64,000 nt of DNA from Mucilaginibacter hurinus (GCF_003324525.1 NZ_QGDC01000009.1:62001-126000), one strand, 5' to 3'; shown: positions 28,067-36,904, counted from the stretch's first letter. A program made the numbers and translations. Notes: generated by a model not told the origin, from the sequence alone.

Positions 28067-29181
28067 AATTTGCACCGCATAGTTAAATGCTTTTTACCAA
28101 ATACCGCCCCAACGGCATGATGGATAGAAAGCATTTTCTCGTTAAAGTCGCCCACCCACGATAGTTCAAGCTCGTTGTATCGTTTTAATGGCAATACATA
28201 TTCCTTTAGTTTTATAAAGATACCCGACTCAAGCCCGTGGTTTTGGTATTTCTTTTTGGTGCCCATTACAATAGCGCGCATACGGGTTACACCTTTCCAC
28301 CTGTAATACAAAAATTTTAGTTTGCCAATAATATCCAGTTTACCGTTTAACGGCTTTATCATTTGGTTGGCGTCCGGCAGTATTATAATAAACGAGGCCG
28401 GTTCGCCATTTACGTAGGCAAACCAAATAAGTTTCTCGTCCATTATCGCTTTCATTTTTTCAAAGCTTTGCAGCACAGTAGCCTTTGTAATAGGTGCAAA
28501 GTTTTCAAAGTCATGCCAGGCATCATTATATATAGCAATAAAATCAGCCGCAAAGCGGTTAATATCCTTTACTTTAAAATGCCTGAACTCGTATCCCGGT
28601 TTTTTTATTACCCAATTGGCAATTTTGGTAAACCGCTCGTCAAATGGCTTGGTGGTATCTAAATGGTTGGTAATTTGCTCATACTCGGTAACAAACCCAT
28701 AATCCTCAAAAAATTTACGGTAGTAGGGCGGGTTGTAGTTCATGCCGTATGATGGTGGGGTAAACCCTTCAACCAGCAGGCCCCAAAAGTTATCGTTTTC
28801 TCCAAAATTAATGGGCCCATCCATGGCTTCCATGCCCTGGGCGGCAAGCCAGTTTTTAGCTGTATCAAATAATGCGAAGGCCATAGCCTGGTTATCTGCA
28901 CACTCAAAAAAACCTATACCGCCCGTAGGTTGCTCATAGTTATACGCTTTTTTGTTGTTTATAAAAGCGGCTATACGTCCTGCGGGCCGGCCGTTATCAT
29001 TATATAATACCCAGCGGGTGCAGGTGCCGTGGGCATGAAAATCATTTTTTTTAGGGTCAAACACCGCTTCAATATCACTATCAAGCGGACAAACCCAGTT
29101 TGGGTCGTTTTGATAAATAAGGCGGGCAGTATCTAAAAATGCTTTACGGGCTGCTTTGTTGTTAACCTCTTTTATAACCAT
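28051..29181 (-). CDS. GNAT-fold conserved protein of unknown substrate
   Basis: The ATG at 29181 (MVIKEVNNKAARKAFLDTAR) is preferred over an upstream start that adds eleven hydrophobic residues. The 376-residue protein is widely conserved in Bacteroidota. It has GNAT-like features in two halves, for example WVLYNDNGRPAGRIAAFIN (about 57-75), GGIGFFECADNQAMAFALFD and, at the C-terminus, MRAIVMGTKKKYQNHGLES followed by ELSWVGDFN. Resemblance to tandem acyltransferases is recognised by eye. The acceptor is unknown. Confidence 0.65.
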   Translation of the reverse strand: MVIKEVNNKAARKAFLDTARLIYQNDPNWVCPLDSDIEAVFDPKKNDFHAHGTCTRWVLYNDNGRPAGRIAAFINNKKAYNYEQPTGGIGFFECADNQAMAFALFDTAKNWLAAQGMEAMDGPINFGENDNFWGLLVEGFTPPSYGMNYNPPYYRKFFEDYGFVTEYEQITNHLDTTKPFDERFTKIANWVIKKPGYEFRHFKVKDINRFAADFIAIYNDAWHDFENFAPITKATVLQSFEKMKAIMDEKLIWFAYVNGEPASFIIILPDANQMIKPLNGKLDIIGKLKFLYYRWKGVTRMRAIVMGTKKKYQNHGLESGIFIKLKEYVLPLKRYNELELSWVGDFNEKMLSIHHAVGAVFGKKHLTMRCKFKKAM

Positions 29182-29203
29182 ACAACGTAATAACGCCAAA
29201 TAT

Positions 29204-29233
29204 AAAAAAAGCATCCGGTGAGTTTCCGGATGC
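29204..29233 (-). terminator. Terminator for the acidic-protein gene
   Basis: GCATCCGG / CCGGATGC stem with a TGAGTTT loop. On the minus strand it is followed by seven T residues. It lies 13 nt past the stop of the gene at 29246. Confidence 0.85.
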
Positions 29234-29245
29234 TGCAGCTATATG

Positions 29246-29446
29246 CTAATATTTATAATCGTCGTCGTCATCGTCATCATCGTTGTATGACATGTAACCA
29301 TCAAGGTCATCTAGTGGCTCTTCAAAATCGTCGTCATCAATCATCCTTTTTTTAGGTGTTGCATCATCAGCCAGGCCGCTTTGTTTTCTCTCGCCGGAAA
29401 TTTTAGAAGCGGGGCTCTTTGGAGTTTTCTTTGGCGTTCCCATCAT
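29246..29446 (-). CDS. Small acidic protein with poly-Asp tail
   Basis: The 66-residue protein has a basic, Pro/Ser/Lys-rich N-terminal half and a C-terminus with an eight-residue Asp run before YKY. It looks disordered. Its own terminator and the clean start codon support a real gene. I recognise similar small acidic proteins in Bacteroidota genomes but no function. Confidence 0.65.
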   Translation of the reverse strand: MMGTPKKTPKSPASKISGERKQSGLADDATPKKRMIDDDDFEEPLDDLDGYMSYNDDDDDDDDYKY

Positions 29447-29577
29447 TATAGCGTTAGGGTAAAAGTTTTATCAAATACTAATGTCGGTTTCGTGTTTAAT
29501 ACTAATTGCAGGTAACACGGTGTCGTGTTCAGTAAAAATAATCAAAATCCAATTTCTTATAAAAAAAACTAAAATAA

Positions 29578-30138
29578 TTATTCGGCAGCTTCGCCAATGG
29601 TTGATGACGAATCAGTAAGCTCTTTAATATGAGGCAACTCATTAATAGAGTTTATGCCAAAATAATCCATAAACAAATTGCTTGTGCCATATAAAATAGG
29701 CTTTCCTACCGTTTCAGATTTGCCTACAATAGCTATTAATTCCTTCTCCAGCAGCTTTTGTATCGAGTAGTCGCAGTTAACGCCGCGTATTTGCTCCACA
29801 TCAATTTTGGTTACCGGTTGCTTGTATGCTATAATTGCCAGTGTTTCCATGGCGGCTTGGCTCAGCTTCTTTTTTGCGCGCTGCGCCTGCAGCAGGCTCA
29901 CCATAGCATGGTAGTTTTTTTTGGTTAAAAACTGGTAGCCATTATTCAACTTCACCAACTCAATAGCCATCGTCTCGTCATCATATTTCTTTTTGATGTT
30001 ACCCAGGTTTTTTATCACGTCCTCGGTGGTAAAGTCGCGCTCAAAGGTGGCTTGCAGGCAATACAAAATCTCTTCGGTACGTATGCTTTGTTCCGATGAA
30101 AAGATGAGGGCCTCAATATGTTGTTCAATATTTTCCAT
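29578..30138 (-). CDS. scpB: Segregation and condensation protein ScpB
   Basis: The 186-residue protein has the ScpB tandem winged-helix pattern: IEALIFSSEQSIRTEEI at the start and the signature QAAMETLAIIAYKQPVTKIDVEQIRGVNCD (shown here in part as AMETLAIIAYKQPVT) near residue 97. It joins SMC and ScpA in chromosome condensation. ScpA is not in the window. The ATG at 30138 is the usual start. Confidence 0.94.
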   Translation of the reverse strand: MENIEQHIEALIFSSEQSIRTEEILYCLQATFERDFTTEDVIKNLGNIKKKYDDETMAIELVKLNNGYQFLTKKNYHAMVSLLQAQRAKKKLSQAAMETLAIIAYKQPVTKIDVEQIRGVNCDYSIQKLLEKELIAIVGKSETVGKPILYGTSNLFMDYFGINSINELPHIKELTDSSSTIGEAAE

Positions 30139-30262
30139 CGGGTTTTAAGTTCAAATAAGGGTTGTATTCGCTGAGGTTGTGGTTATTATATTAATAATAA
30201 AAACTGTACGGTCAAAAATACGGTATGTTCCTAATATAATTATTTAATCATTTATCAACATT

Positions 30263-30949
30263 ATGAAAACAGAAACACAACTTAACCAAAGCGATGCAGG
30301 AATGGCCAGGCGGGCCTTTTTGCGTTATGCAGGTGCGGGCGTGGCGGTTGCTGGTTTGGCTGCCGTTGGCGCTTGTAAAAAAGACAAAAATAACCCTAAC
30401 AACGGGTTAACCGACGTAGGATCGGGCGACATTGGTGTATTAAACTATGCTTACGCGCTTGAGCAGCTTGAAGCGGCGTTTTACATACAAGTAGCCGATA
30501 CAAGCGGCAACGTGTTTAACAATGACGAAAAAAGCCTGCTTGGCGAGATACGTGACCACGAGGTAGCGCATCGCGAATTTTTTAGAAAAGCACTTAAAGA
30601 CAAGGCTATAAAAGATTTAACCCCTGATTTTAGCGCGATTAATTTTGGCGACCGTACCAGCATACTTACTGCCGCAAAAGCCTTTGAAGATTTGGGTGTA
30701 ACTGCTTATAATGGTATTGCATTTAAAATAACCAGTGCAGATATTTTAACCGTTGCCGGTAAAATAGTATCTGTTGAAGCCAGGCATGCCGCGTTGATAA
30801 GCAACCTGATTAACCCGGGAAGCTTTGTTAATGCCGACCAGGTTGACCTTGCAACCGGACTCAACAAATCAAACGGGCCTAACGCGGTATTAGCTGCTGC
30901 CAATATGTATCTGAAGACTAAGGTTAGCGCTTCAAGTTTTAACTTTTAA
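30263..30949 (+). CDS. Ferritin-like domain protein with Tat-type signal (1 of 2)
   Basis: The 228-residue protein opens with a twin-arginine-like signal, ARRAFLRYAGAGVAVAGLAAVGAC, whose Cys in AVGAC could also be lipidated. The mature part is a four-helix ferritin-like domain: LNYAYALEQLEAAFY, RDHEVAHREFF, AFEDLGVTAY and VEARHAALI supply the Glu/His pairs for a di-iron site. Exported, perhaps a stress or electron-transfer protein; the biochemical role is unknown. It is followed after 11 nt by a paralogue. Confidence 0.82.
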   Translation: MKTETQLNQSDAGMARRAFLRYAGAGVAVAGLAAVGACKKDKNNPNNGLTDVGSGDIGVLNYAYALEQLEAAFYIQVADTSGNVFNNDEKSLLGEIRDHEVAHREFFRKALKDKAIKDLTPDFSAINFGDRTSILTAAKAFEDLGVTAYNGIAFKITSADILTVAGKIVSVEARHAALISNLINPGSFVNADQVDLATGLNKSNGPNAVLAAANMYLKTKVSASSFNF

Positions 30950-30960
30950 TATCCATCGCC

Positions 30961-31821
30961 ATGAATTTATTTAATATAATAGAAGAAATAGAAAAGGTAG
31001 ACCCCGAGGTTAGCGAACGCATTAGTCCGCGCCGGGCAGCTATCAAAAATATAACAAGCTTTGGCTCAAAAGTTGCCGCGGCATCTTTACCGTTTGCTTT
31101 TGGCAGTTTGTTTAAAAAGGCTTACGCGCAATCATCGCCTTCAGAAGTTATCGGCGTGCTGGATTTCGCGTTAACACTGGAGTACCTTGAGGCTGAGTTT
31201 TATAAAGCAGGCCTGGCTGCAACAGGCCTGGGTATGCCTGCTGCGGACCGCACAAACTACTTTGAAAAAATATCAAGGGATGAAAACGCCCACGTTACTT
31301 TTTTACAGTCAACCATTACCGCATTAGGTGGCCAGTTTACGCCTAAAAGCGCGTTAAAATTTGACTTTACCGGCGGCGGTGCTTTTGGTAATGTAATGTC
31401 AAACTACGAAACATTTTTAAAGGTGTCTGTAGCTTTTGAAGATACAGGTGTACGTGCCTATAAAGGACAGGCCCCTAAGTTGTTGGGTAACGAGGTTGTT
31501 TTAGGCGCAGCTTTAGCCATACATGCTGTTGAGGCGCGCCATGCCTCGGCTGTGAGGTATGTATTAAATGATAAACTGGGTTTAGGCCTTCGTCCGTGGA
31601 TAGTAAGCACCGGGTCAAAAGGTAATGATACAGGTGTAGCCGGCGTTGACGGAAATTACAACGGCGAGCAGGAAATTATGCAGCTTGGCATAAATATTAC
31701 TGATTTGCCTAACACCGGCAACAGTAAAACAATACAGTCGGCAACGGCTTCGTTTGACGAGCCTTTGACCAAAGATCAGGTACTTGCGTTACTGATACCG
31801 GCCTTTATAAAACCGGCATAA
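30961..31821 (+). CDS. Ferritin-like domain protein (2 of 2)
   Basis: This 286-residue paralogue has the same four helices (LDFALTLEYLEAEFY, SRDENAHVTFL, AFEDTGVRAYKG, AVEARHASAV). Its N-terminus is longer, with RRAAIKNITSFGSKVAAASLPFAFG, a weak Tat-like segment (RR at about 22) ending AYAQS. The C-terminal 90 residues are extra. It shares the operon with the preceding gene, so the two probably act together in the periplasm. Confidence 0.8.
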   Translation: MNLFNIIEEIEKVDPEVSERISPRRAAIKNITSFGSKVAAASLPFAFGSLFKKAYAQSSPSEVIGVLDFALTLEYLEAEFYKAGLAATGLGMPAADRTNYFEKISRDENAHVTFLQSTITALGGQFTPKSALKFDFTGGGAFGNVMSNYETFLKVSVAFEDTGVRAYKGQAPKLLGNEVVLGAALAIHAVEARHASAVRYVLNDKLGLGLRPWIVSTGSKGNDTGVAGVDGNYNGEQEIMQLGINITDLPNTGNSKTIQSATASFDEPLTKDQVLALLIPAFIKPA

Positions 31822-31836
31822 TAATTATATAACGAT

Positions 31837-31873
31837 AAAAAAAGCGGTCCCTGCATTAGGGGCCGCTTTTTTT
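31837..31873. terminator. Bidirectional terminator
   Basis: AAAAAAAGCGGTCCC and GGGGCCGCTTTTTTT form a stem with one G-T-type mismatch around TGCATTA. It serves the ferritin-like operon and the convergent mqnC gene. Confidence 0.85.
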
Positions 31874-31874
31874 A

Positions 31875-32999
31875 TTAGTAATTTATCACTTGTTCCTCTA
31901 TTTCGACAGGTAAATCGCGCCACTCGTACCTTTGGTTGCGCAACTGCGGCTCAAAGCCTGCTTCAATAATAGATTGCTGTATGCCTTTGGCCGTAAACCT
32001 GTGCGGCGCACCTGCTGCCGATACCACGTTCTCTTCAATCATTATTGAGCCAAAATCGTTTGCACCCGCGTGCAGGCAAAGTTGTGCCACCTGTTTACCA
32101 ACCGTTAGCCATGATGCCTGTATGTTTTTAATATTGGGCAGCATAATGCGGCTTAACGCTATCATGCGGATATATTCGTCGCCGGTTACGTTGTTGGTGA
32201 TGCCACGCACTTTACGCAGCAGGGTACCATCGTCCTGAAAAGGCCAGGGAATAAAAGCGATAAAGCCATAATGGTTTTCGGGTTTCTCACTTTGTACCTC
32301 GCGTATCCATACCAGGTGCTCAAAGCGTTCCTCAATGGTTTCAATATGGCCAAACATCATGGTAGCCGAACTGGGTAAATTCAGTTGATGCGCGGCCCGC
32401 ATAACATCCAGCCACTCACGGCCCCCGCATTTGCCTTTTGATATCAGGCGGCGTACCCGGTCATTCAGTATTTCGGCACCGGCGCCGGGAAGTGAGTCGA
32501 GCCCCGATTCTTTCATCGCCTTCAGCACATCGTAATGGCTCATGTTCTCCAGTTTGGCAACGTGCGCAATTTCCGGCGGACCCAGGGAGTGCAGTTTTAA
32601 GGTAGGGTATAGTTGTTTTAATTTGCTAAACAGATCGGTATAAAAAGCCAGCCCCAGATCGGGGTGGTGGCCGCCCTGTAACAGCAGTTGGTCGCCGCCG
32701 TATTTAAAGGTTTCCTCTATCTTTTGCTTATAAGTTTCAATATCGGTTATATACGCCTCATCGTGTCCCGGCCGGCGAAAAAAGTTGCAGAATTTACAGT
32801 TGGCAATACACACATTGGTAGTGTTCACGTTACGGTCAATCTGCCAGGTAACCTTACCGTGGGGCACCTGCACCTTACGCAGTTCATTAGCTACATAGGC
32901 CAGCTGCGCGGTAGGGGCGTTGTGATACAAATAAACCCCCTCTTCCAAACTCAAAAAATCAAATTGAAGGGCGCGTTGCAGCAGTTCGGCGGTATTCAT
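31875..32999 (-). CDS. mqnC: Cyclic dehypoxanthinyl futalosine synthase MqnC
   Basis: I take the ATG at 32999; a TTG two codons upstream is less likely. The 374-residue radical-SAM protein has CIANCKFCNFF (CxxxCxxC, about 66-73), GGDQLLLQGGHHPD, LHSLGPPEIAHVAKLE and LPGAGAEILNDRVR, which fit MqnC rather than MqnE. It closes the ring in the futalosine route to menaquinone. No other mqn genes are in the window. The operon is monocistronic. Confidence 0.92.
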   Translation of the reverse strand: MNTAELLQRALQFDFLSLEEGVYLYHNAPTAQLAYVANELRKVQVPHGKVTWQIDRNVNTTNVCIANCKFCNFFRRPGHDEAYITDIETYKQKIEETFKYGGDQLLLQGGHHPDLGLAFYTDLFSKLKQLYPTLKLHSLGPPEIAHVAKLENMSHYDVLKAMKESGLDSLPGAGAEILNDRVRRLISKGKCGGREWLDVMRAAHQLNLPSSATMMFGHIETIEERFEHLVWIREVQSEKPENHYGFIAFIPWPFQDDGTLLRKVRGITNNVTGDEYIRMIALSRIMLPNIKNIQASWLTVGKQVAQLCLHAGANDFGSIMIEENVVSAAGAPHRFTAKGIQQSIIEAGFEPQLRNQRYEWRDLPVEIEEQVINY

Positions 33000-33005
33000 A
33001 TACAA

Positions 33006-33939
33006 ATATAAGGGTTGTGTGATTATGGTTGGTGTAAGCGGGTTGTAAAAGTTTGACTGATCGGGGTGGCGATTACTGCTTCATTTCTGCGTTTCTCTGT
33101 TAGGAGTTTTTGCTTTTCAATTTCCTGTCAGCTGATGAACCTGCCGAACCACACCACAACTCGTCATTTCGAGGAACGAAACAATCTCTTTACGCTTGTC
33201 ACAATAAGCATTTGGATACATTATTAACTTCTGCTAATACATCATCCATGCAGTGCTACGTTAGCATTGGTAAAGTGCGTTATCATCGTCAGTGGATGTA
33301 CTTTTTCTTTTCCCGCAAAAGAAAAAGTACCAAAAAGAAAGCTCCCGGCTGCGCCTGACCCTGTTAAAGTTAGTGCTGATTCACTGCCGGTGCTACCCGT
33401 GCCAGCCGATGCCGGTTTTTGAGGTAAACTTCTGTTCGTCAGGCTCTTTTTTGATTTTAGAGTTTTTACTGTTGACTTTTTCTTCTGTTTGCTTATGAAC
33501 CTTCCAAACCACAACACAACCGTCATTGCGAGGAACGAAGCAATCTCTTTATGCAAGTTCACTCATTTGATGTAAAGATGTCTAAATACCTAACTGGTTT
33601 AAGTGTTAAGCGTAGCGTCACTTAAATCCACAACATAAATGAAGGACTCCGTCCGGGTATAGCATTGTATCATTTCAGAATAACTAATGCCCATATGCGA
33701 GTACGAGAATCATCTGTTATAAAATTAAAATATCGTGTCCTTACTTTCGTAAGCGACGCCTCACCCCCAACCCCTCTCCAAGGGAGAGGGGCTTTTCCTC
33801 GCTTATTGATGTTTTCAAGTCCTTTCTTTAGAGAGGGTTTAGGTGACGCTCCCGTATTTGTACCAAAGCATCTCCACCTATTCCTTTTCAAGTCCTAACC
33901 TTTGGAGAGGATTTAGGTGAGGCCTCTTCAACCTCCAAA
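33006..33939. repeat. Repeat-rich intergenic region (R1, R3 and R2 copies)
   Basis: No gene is present. It contains an R1 unit at 33162-33446 (perfect hairpin GTACTTTTTCTTTT / AAAAGAAAAAGTAC near 33297-33330), an R1 end motif at 33522-33551, R3 copy B at 33594-33655 and two R2 palindromes at about 33757-33800 and 33838-33930. ORFs across the R1 unit run in several frames and on both strands, so they are rejected as genes. Confidence 0.85.
33594..33655 (+). repeat. R3 structured repeat, copy B
   Basis: It begins CTGGTTTAAGTGTTAAGCG and ends AAGGACTCCGTCCGG. Compared with copy A (21952-22013) the stem TTTAAGTG...CACTTAAA differs from TTTAAGAG...CTCTTAAA by a compensating pair change. Confidence 0.7.
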
Positions 33940-35445
33940 TCAAACCACTTCACCCTTCTCCAGCCTCAGCACTTTATCCACGCTATCCGGTATCTCATGC
34001 TGATAATGGGTAACATATATCAGGGTAACATCTGTTAAGCGGCATAATTCGTCAACTACTTTTTTAAAGTGCAGTTGCTGGTGGCTGTCCAGTCCCTGGC
34101 AGGGTTCGTCAAATATCAGCAGGGGTGGATTTTTTATAAGCGCGCGGGCCAGCAGGCACAGGCGCTGTGCGGCGGCAGGTATGTTTTTTAGCGGCATATG
34201 GGCGTATTTGTCTATCTCCAAAAGCTTCATCCAGGCAAGGGCTTTCTCCTGCCGTTGCGGGCTGCTCTGCCTGAACAGGCCCAGTGTGTCAAAATACCCT
34301 GATTCAATCACTTGCAGGCAACTGTTATCGGCAGGGAAATACTGGTATAGCTCGGGCGATACAAAGCCGATTTTGGCTTTAATATCCCATATGCTTTCAC
34401 CTGTGCCGCGCTTTTTATCAAACAGGATAATATTGTTGGCATAGGCCTGCGGGTTATCACCATTAATAAGGCTTAATAAAGTTGACTTGCCAGCGCCGTT
34501 AGCGCCAATCAATGCCCACCTATCGCCCGGTTTTACCTCCCAGTTTACATGGCTCAATACGTTATTGCTGCCATATTTTGTGCTCACATCCTGCATTTTA
34601 ATAATGTAAGTGTAAGGGCTTTCGCGGGGCACGTCAATAAGCTGTTGTATAGCCGATAGGTCAACATGCACGTTATTGTAATGGCTGAAATCTTCGGGCT
34701 TAAAATCTTCGCGGTTAAAAGTTTGGATAGTGGAGCCCCCTGCCAACACCGCTATATTGGTTATGGCCGCCGGCATTTCACCGGGTGCGGCAGTCATAAT
34801 CACGGTGATGCCTGATGCAGTTATCTCTTGCAAAATGCTGTCAAACTCCGCCCTGGTTTGCACATCAAGCCCTGCCAGCGGGTTATCCAGTAACAGCAGC
34901 ATGGGGTTTTTAAGCAGTGCCGATGCCAGCCGCAGGCGTTTGGTTTCCCCGTTTGATAGTTTGATGATCTGCTTTGGCAGCAGGGTGTCTAAATACAGCA
35001 GTTTAACCACTTTGGCCTTGTTCCAATAATCATTGCCGGGCAAGTGTACAATGCTGTCCAAGTAATCACCCGCGGTAAGCGCGTCTTCCGAGTCAAACGA
35101 ATTGTAGCGCTGCTGGTAATAAAAATCGGTAGTGTTACTCAGGTTTTTAAAATGGTGCCTTGGCTCAACCAGCGCCAGTAATTTATGATAAGTAAACAGC
35201 CCATCCTGCAGGCCGGGGCTATGCTTTAAATACTCGTTAAAATAGTGGTGAACTATCTGCCCGTTACTCACGTTTAGCTTACCGGCAATGGCCTGCAACA
35301 GCGCGCTCTTGCCTGATCCGCTTTCGCCAATCAACGCCCAGTGCTGGCCCCTTTTAACTTCAAAATTAATATCGCTGAATAATACTTTGTTTATAGAGCG
35401 TATGGTAATGTGGTCGAGTGATAAAAAATCGGCTGATTTAGTCAT
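33940..35445 (-). CDS. Dual ABC ATPase, ModF-like
   Basis: The 501-residue protein has two ABC domains and no membrane part. Domain 1 has Walker A GESGSGKSALLQ (about 38-49), signature LSNGETKR and Walker B LLLLDNPLAGLD. Domain 2 has Walker A GANGAGKSTLLS (about 311), Walker B LLIFDEPCQGLD, but its signature reads NIPAAAQRLCLL, without the LSGGQ consensus. This matches the ModF / PhrA-like group, often of unknown function, rather than a normal transporter ATPase. It stands alone, with no molybdate genes nearby. Confidence 0.8.
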   Translation of the reverse strand: MTKSADFLSLDHITIRSINKVLFSDINFEVKRGQHWALIGESGSGKSALLQAIAGKLNVSNGQIVHHYFNEYLKHSPGLQDGLFTYHKLLALVEPRHHFKNLSNTTDFYYQQRYNSFDSEDALTAGDYLDSIVHLPGNDYWNKAKVVKLLYLDTLLPKQIIKLSNGETKRLRLASALLKNPMLLLLDNPLAGLDVQTRAEFDSILQEITASGITVIMTAAPGEMPAAITNIAVLAGGSTIQTFNREDFKPEDFSHYNNVHVDLSAIQQLIDVPRESPYTYIIKMQDVSTKYGSNNVLSHVNWEVKPGDRWALIGANGAGKSTLLSLINGDNPQAYANNIILFDKKRGTGESIWDIKAKIGFVSPELYQYFPADNSCLQVIESGYFDTLGLFRQSSPQRQEKALAWMKLLEIDKYAHMPLKNIPAAAQRLCLLARALIKNPPLLIFDEPCQGLDSHQQLHFKKVVDELCRLTDVTLIYVTHYQHEIPDSVDKVLRLEKGEVV

Positions 35446-35535
35446 ACAGGGCTAAAGTAAGAAATTAAGAAATGCTGATGATGAAAAATGGGTCTGATTA
35501 TTGTATTGGTAAATCGTACCAAAATAATTACACCT

Positions 35536-35700
35536 ATGAAAAAGCTAAACTTGTTATTAATTACCATGGTGATGTTTTCACTGGGCGGGTGCTCGGTAGT
35601 GGGCGATATTTTTAAAGCCGGATATTATGTAGGGATTATTGTGGTGGTTGTGGTATTGCTGCTGCTTTGGTGGGTAGTTTCCTTATTCAGAAAAGGTTAA
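35536..35700 (+). CDS. Small lipoprotein/membrane protein
   Basis: The ATG at 35536 gives 54 residues: a lipobox signal (MKKLNLLLITMVMFSLGGC, Cys19) and a second hydrophobic helix (IIVVVVVLLLLWWVV). Small proteins like this are common in Bacteroidota and are sometimes misannotated as phosphatidate cytidylyltransferase. It precedes the PA2169-type gene by 14 nt and is probably co-transcribed. Its role is unknown, perhaps envelope stress. Confidence 0.7.
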   Translation: MKKLNLLLITMVMFSLGGCSVVGDIFKAGYYVGIIVVVVVLLLLWWVVSLFRKG

Positions 35701-35714
35701 TCAGCTAAATTGTT

Positions 35715-36176
35715 ATGGATAATACACAAATAACCATCGAAGCACTTAATGATCTGGTGCAAATAAATAACGACCGCATCAGGGGCTTTGAGCTGGCCTT
35801 GAAAAAGTTAACTGATAACGATGCCGGGTTACGCCGTTTGTTTTTAGATTGTATTGCCGATAGTCATCGTTTTAAGATGCAGTTAGGCACCGAGATAGAA
35901 GCTTTAAACCAAACCAAGGATATCGAAAATACAACCACATTTGGCGGAGCTGTACATCGTGCCTGGATAGAACTTAAGGGCGCCTTTAGCGACACGGTTT
36001 CGGCCCGCAGCATACTTGAGGAATGTGAGTTTGGCGAAGACAGTATATTAAAGGCTTACCAGTTGGCACTGGACGACGAAAATATGCCGGCCTACATCAG
36101 GGAGATGTTAACCGCGCAATACGATTCGTTGCAGGATTCGCACGAGGAGATACGCGCGCTGCGCGACAGCGCTTGA
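35715..36176 (+). CDS. PA2169-family four-helix-bundle protein (DUF2383)
   Basis: The 153-residue protein matches the DUF2383 / PA2169 family: LNDLVQINNDRIRGFELAL at the start, ECEFGEDSILKAYQLAL and a terminal helix YDSLQDSHEEIRALRD. It is a ferritin-like, all-alpha fold; related proteins are stress-induced. It follows the small membrane protein gene closely, a pairing also typical in this phylum. Confidence 0.82.
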   Translation: MDNTQITIEALNDLVQINNDRIRGFELALKKLTDNDAGLRRLFLDCIADSHRFKMQLGTEIEALNQTKDIENTTTFGGAVHRAWIELKGAFSDTVSARSILEECEFGEDSILKAYQLALDDENMPAYIREMLTAQYDSLQDSHEEIRALRDSA

Positions 36177-36264
36177 CAATAATTTATTACGTCAGTAATG
36201 GCGACCAAAACTCACCGTTAGCCGATGATAACAAGCTCGCTTACCATATAGGGGAGTAGCGGGC

Positions 36265-36299
36265 AAAAAAAAACCGGGCCAAATGGTCCGGTTTTTTTT
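36265..36299. terminator. Bidirectional terminator
   Basis: AAAAACCGG-GCC and GGTCCGG-TTTTT form a strong stem around AAAT with A and T runs on both sides. It serves the operon ending at 36176 and the lipoprotein gene ending at 36315. Confidence 0.85.
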
Positions 36300-36314
36300 G
36301 CCTGAATGCAAAAA

Positions 36315-36515
36315 TTACATTTTAGCTGTGTCAGCAGCAGCAGTGTCAACAACTGCAGTATCAACAACTGTAGAATCAACAACAGTAGTAGAATCAACAA
36401 TTGTAGTAGAATCAACAACAGTTGTATCAGCATCTGATGAACCAGAACCTTTACAAGCTGCAACTGATAAAGAAACAGCGATGGCTAAGAAGCCTAATTT
36501 AAATGCGTTTTTCAT
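36315..36515 (-). CDS. Thr/Val/Asp-repeat lipoprotein A
   Basis: The 66-residue protein has a lipobox signal MKNAFKLGFLAIAVSLSVAAC (Cys21). The mature chain is a low-complexity repeat of [D]-[ST]-[T]-[VI]-[V] units (DTTVVDSTTIVDSTTVVDST...). A paralogue 140 bp away has an almost identical signal. The repeat is acidic and likely extended or disordered. Its promoter shares boxes with the sigma gene at 37157. The opposite strand has an open frame over the repeat, which I reject as a gene. Confidence 0.85.
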   Translation of the reverse strand: MKNAFKLGFLAIAVSLSVAACKGSGSSDADTTVVDSTTIVDSTTVVDSTVVDTAVVDTAAADTAKM

Positions 36516-36549
36516 TTTAATTTTTTTAAAAGTGATTAATAGTTTAACG

Positions 36550-36578
36550 TTAATACCAAAACTACAAAAAGGTAACCC
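36550..36578 (-). promoter_or_regulatory. Sigma-module promoter PA (lipoprotein A)
   Basis: Minus strand: GGGTTAC (36578-36572), 14 nt, GGTATTAA (36557-36550). The -10 box ends 34 nt before the lipoprotein A start codon. Confidence 0.75.
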
Positions 36579-36614
36579 ATTAATTTAAAAAAAAATTAAC
36601 AGGTTACCTTTTTA
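36566..36614. repeat. Inverted repeat between the two lipoprotein genes
   Basis: AAAAAGGTAACC and GGTTACCTTTTT are 12-bp arms around an A/T-rich centre. The left arm is also the -35 part of promoter PA. It may act as a terminator for lipoprotein B or as an operator. Confidence 0.5.
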
Positions 36615-36630
36615 GTATAAATTTCACAAT

Positions 36631-36655
36631 TTTAAAGGGTATTACCCTTTTTCAA
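36631..36655. terminator. Palindrome just after lipoprotein B
   Basis: AAAGGGTA-T-TACCCTTT is a perfect 17-nt palindrome with a T run on the plus strand and A run on the minus. It directly follows the stop at 36657 on the minus strand and may terminate that gene. Confidence 0.5.
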
Positions 36656-36656
36656 A

Positions 36657-36875
36657 TTAGTGAGTTTCAGTTTTTTCAACTTCAGTAGTTACAGTAGTAT
36701 CTGTACCTGCAGAATCAGTAGTAACAGTTGAATCAACTGAAGTAGTATCAGTGATGATAGTTGATGAATCAGTTACAGTAGTATCAGCACCGTCACCTTC
36801 TTTGTTACCACCACAAGCAACAACTGAAAGAGAGATAGCTACGGCTAAAAAGCCTAATTTGAATGCATTTTTCAT
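36657..36875 (-). CDS. Thr/Val/Asp-repeat lipoprotein B
   Basis: The 72-residue paralogue has the same MKNAFKLGFLA start and lipobox SVVAC (Cys21). The mature part again repeats T/V/D/S (DTTVTDSSTIITDTTSVDSTVTTD) and ends with a charged EVEKTETH. It has its own copy of the sigma-module promoter, 29 nt upstream. The role is unknown; high expression under the module's sigma factor is inferred. Confidence 0.85.
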   Translation of the reverse strand: MKNAFKLGFLAVAISLSVVACGGNKEGDGADTTVTDSSTIITDTTSVDSTVTTDSAGTDTTVTTEVEKTETH

Positions 36876-36904
36876 TTTTTATGAGTTTTTAGTGTTTGTT
36901 ACGC

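Noticed and set aside
36218..36463. Leu-rich ORF overlapping lipoprotein A in another frame
   Set aside because: It arises from the low-complexity repeat of the lipoprotein gene, crosses the terminator, and has no start signal.
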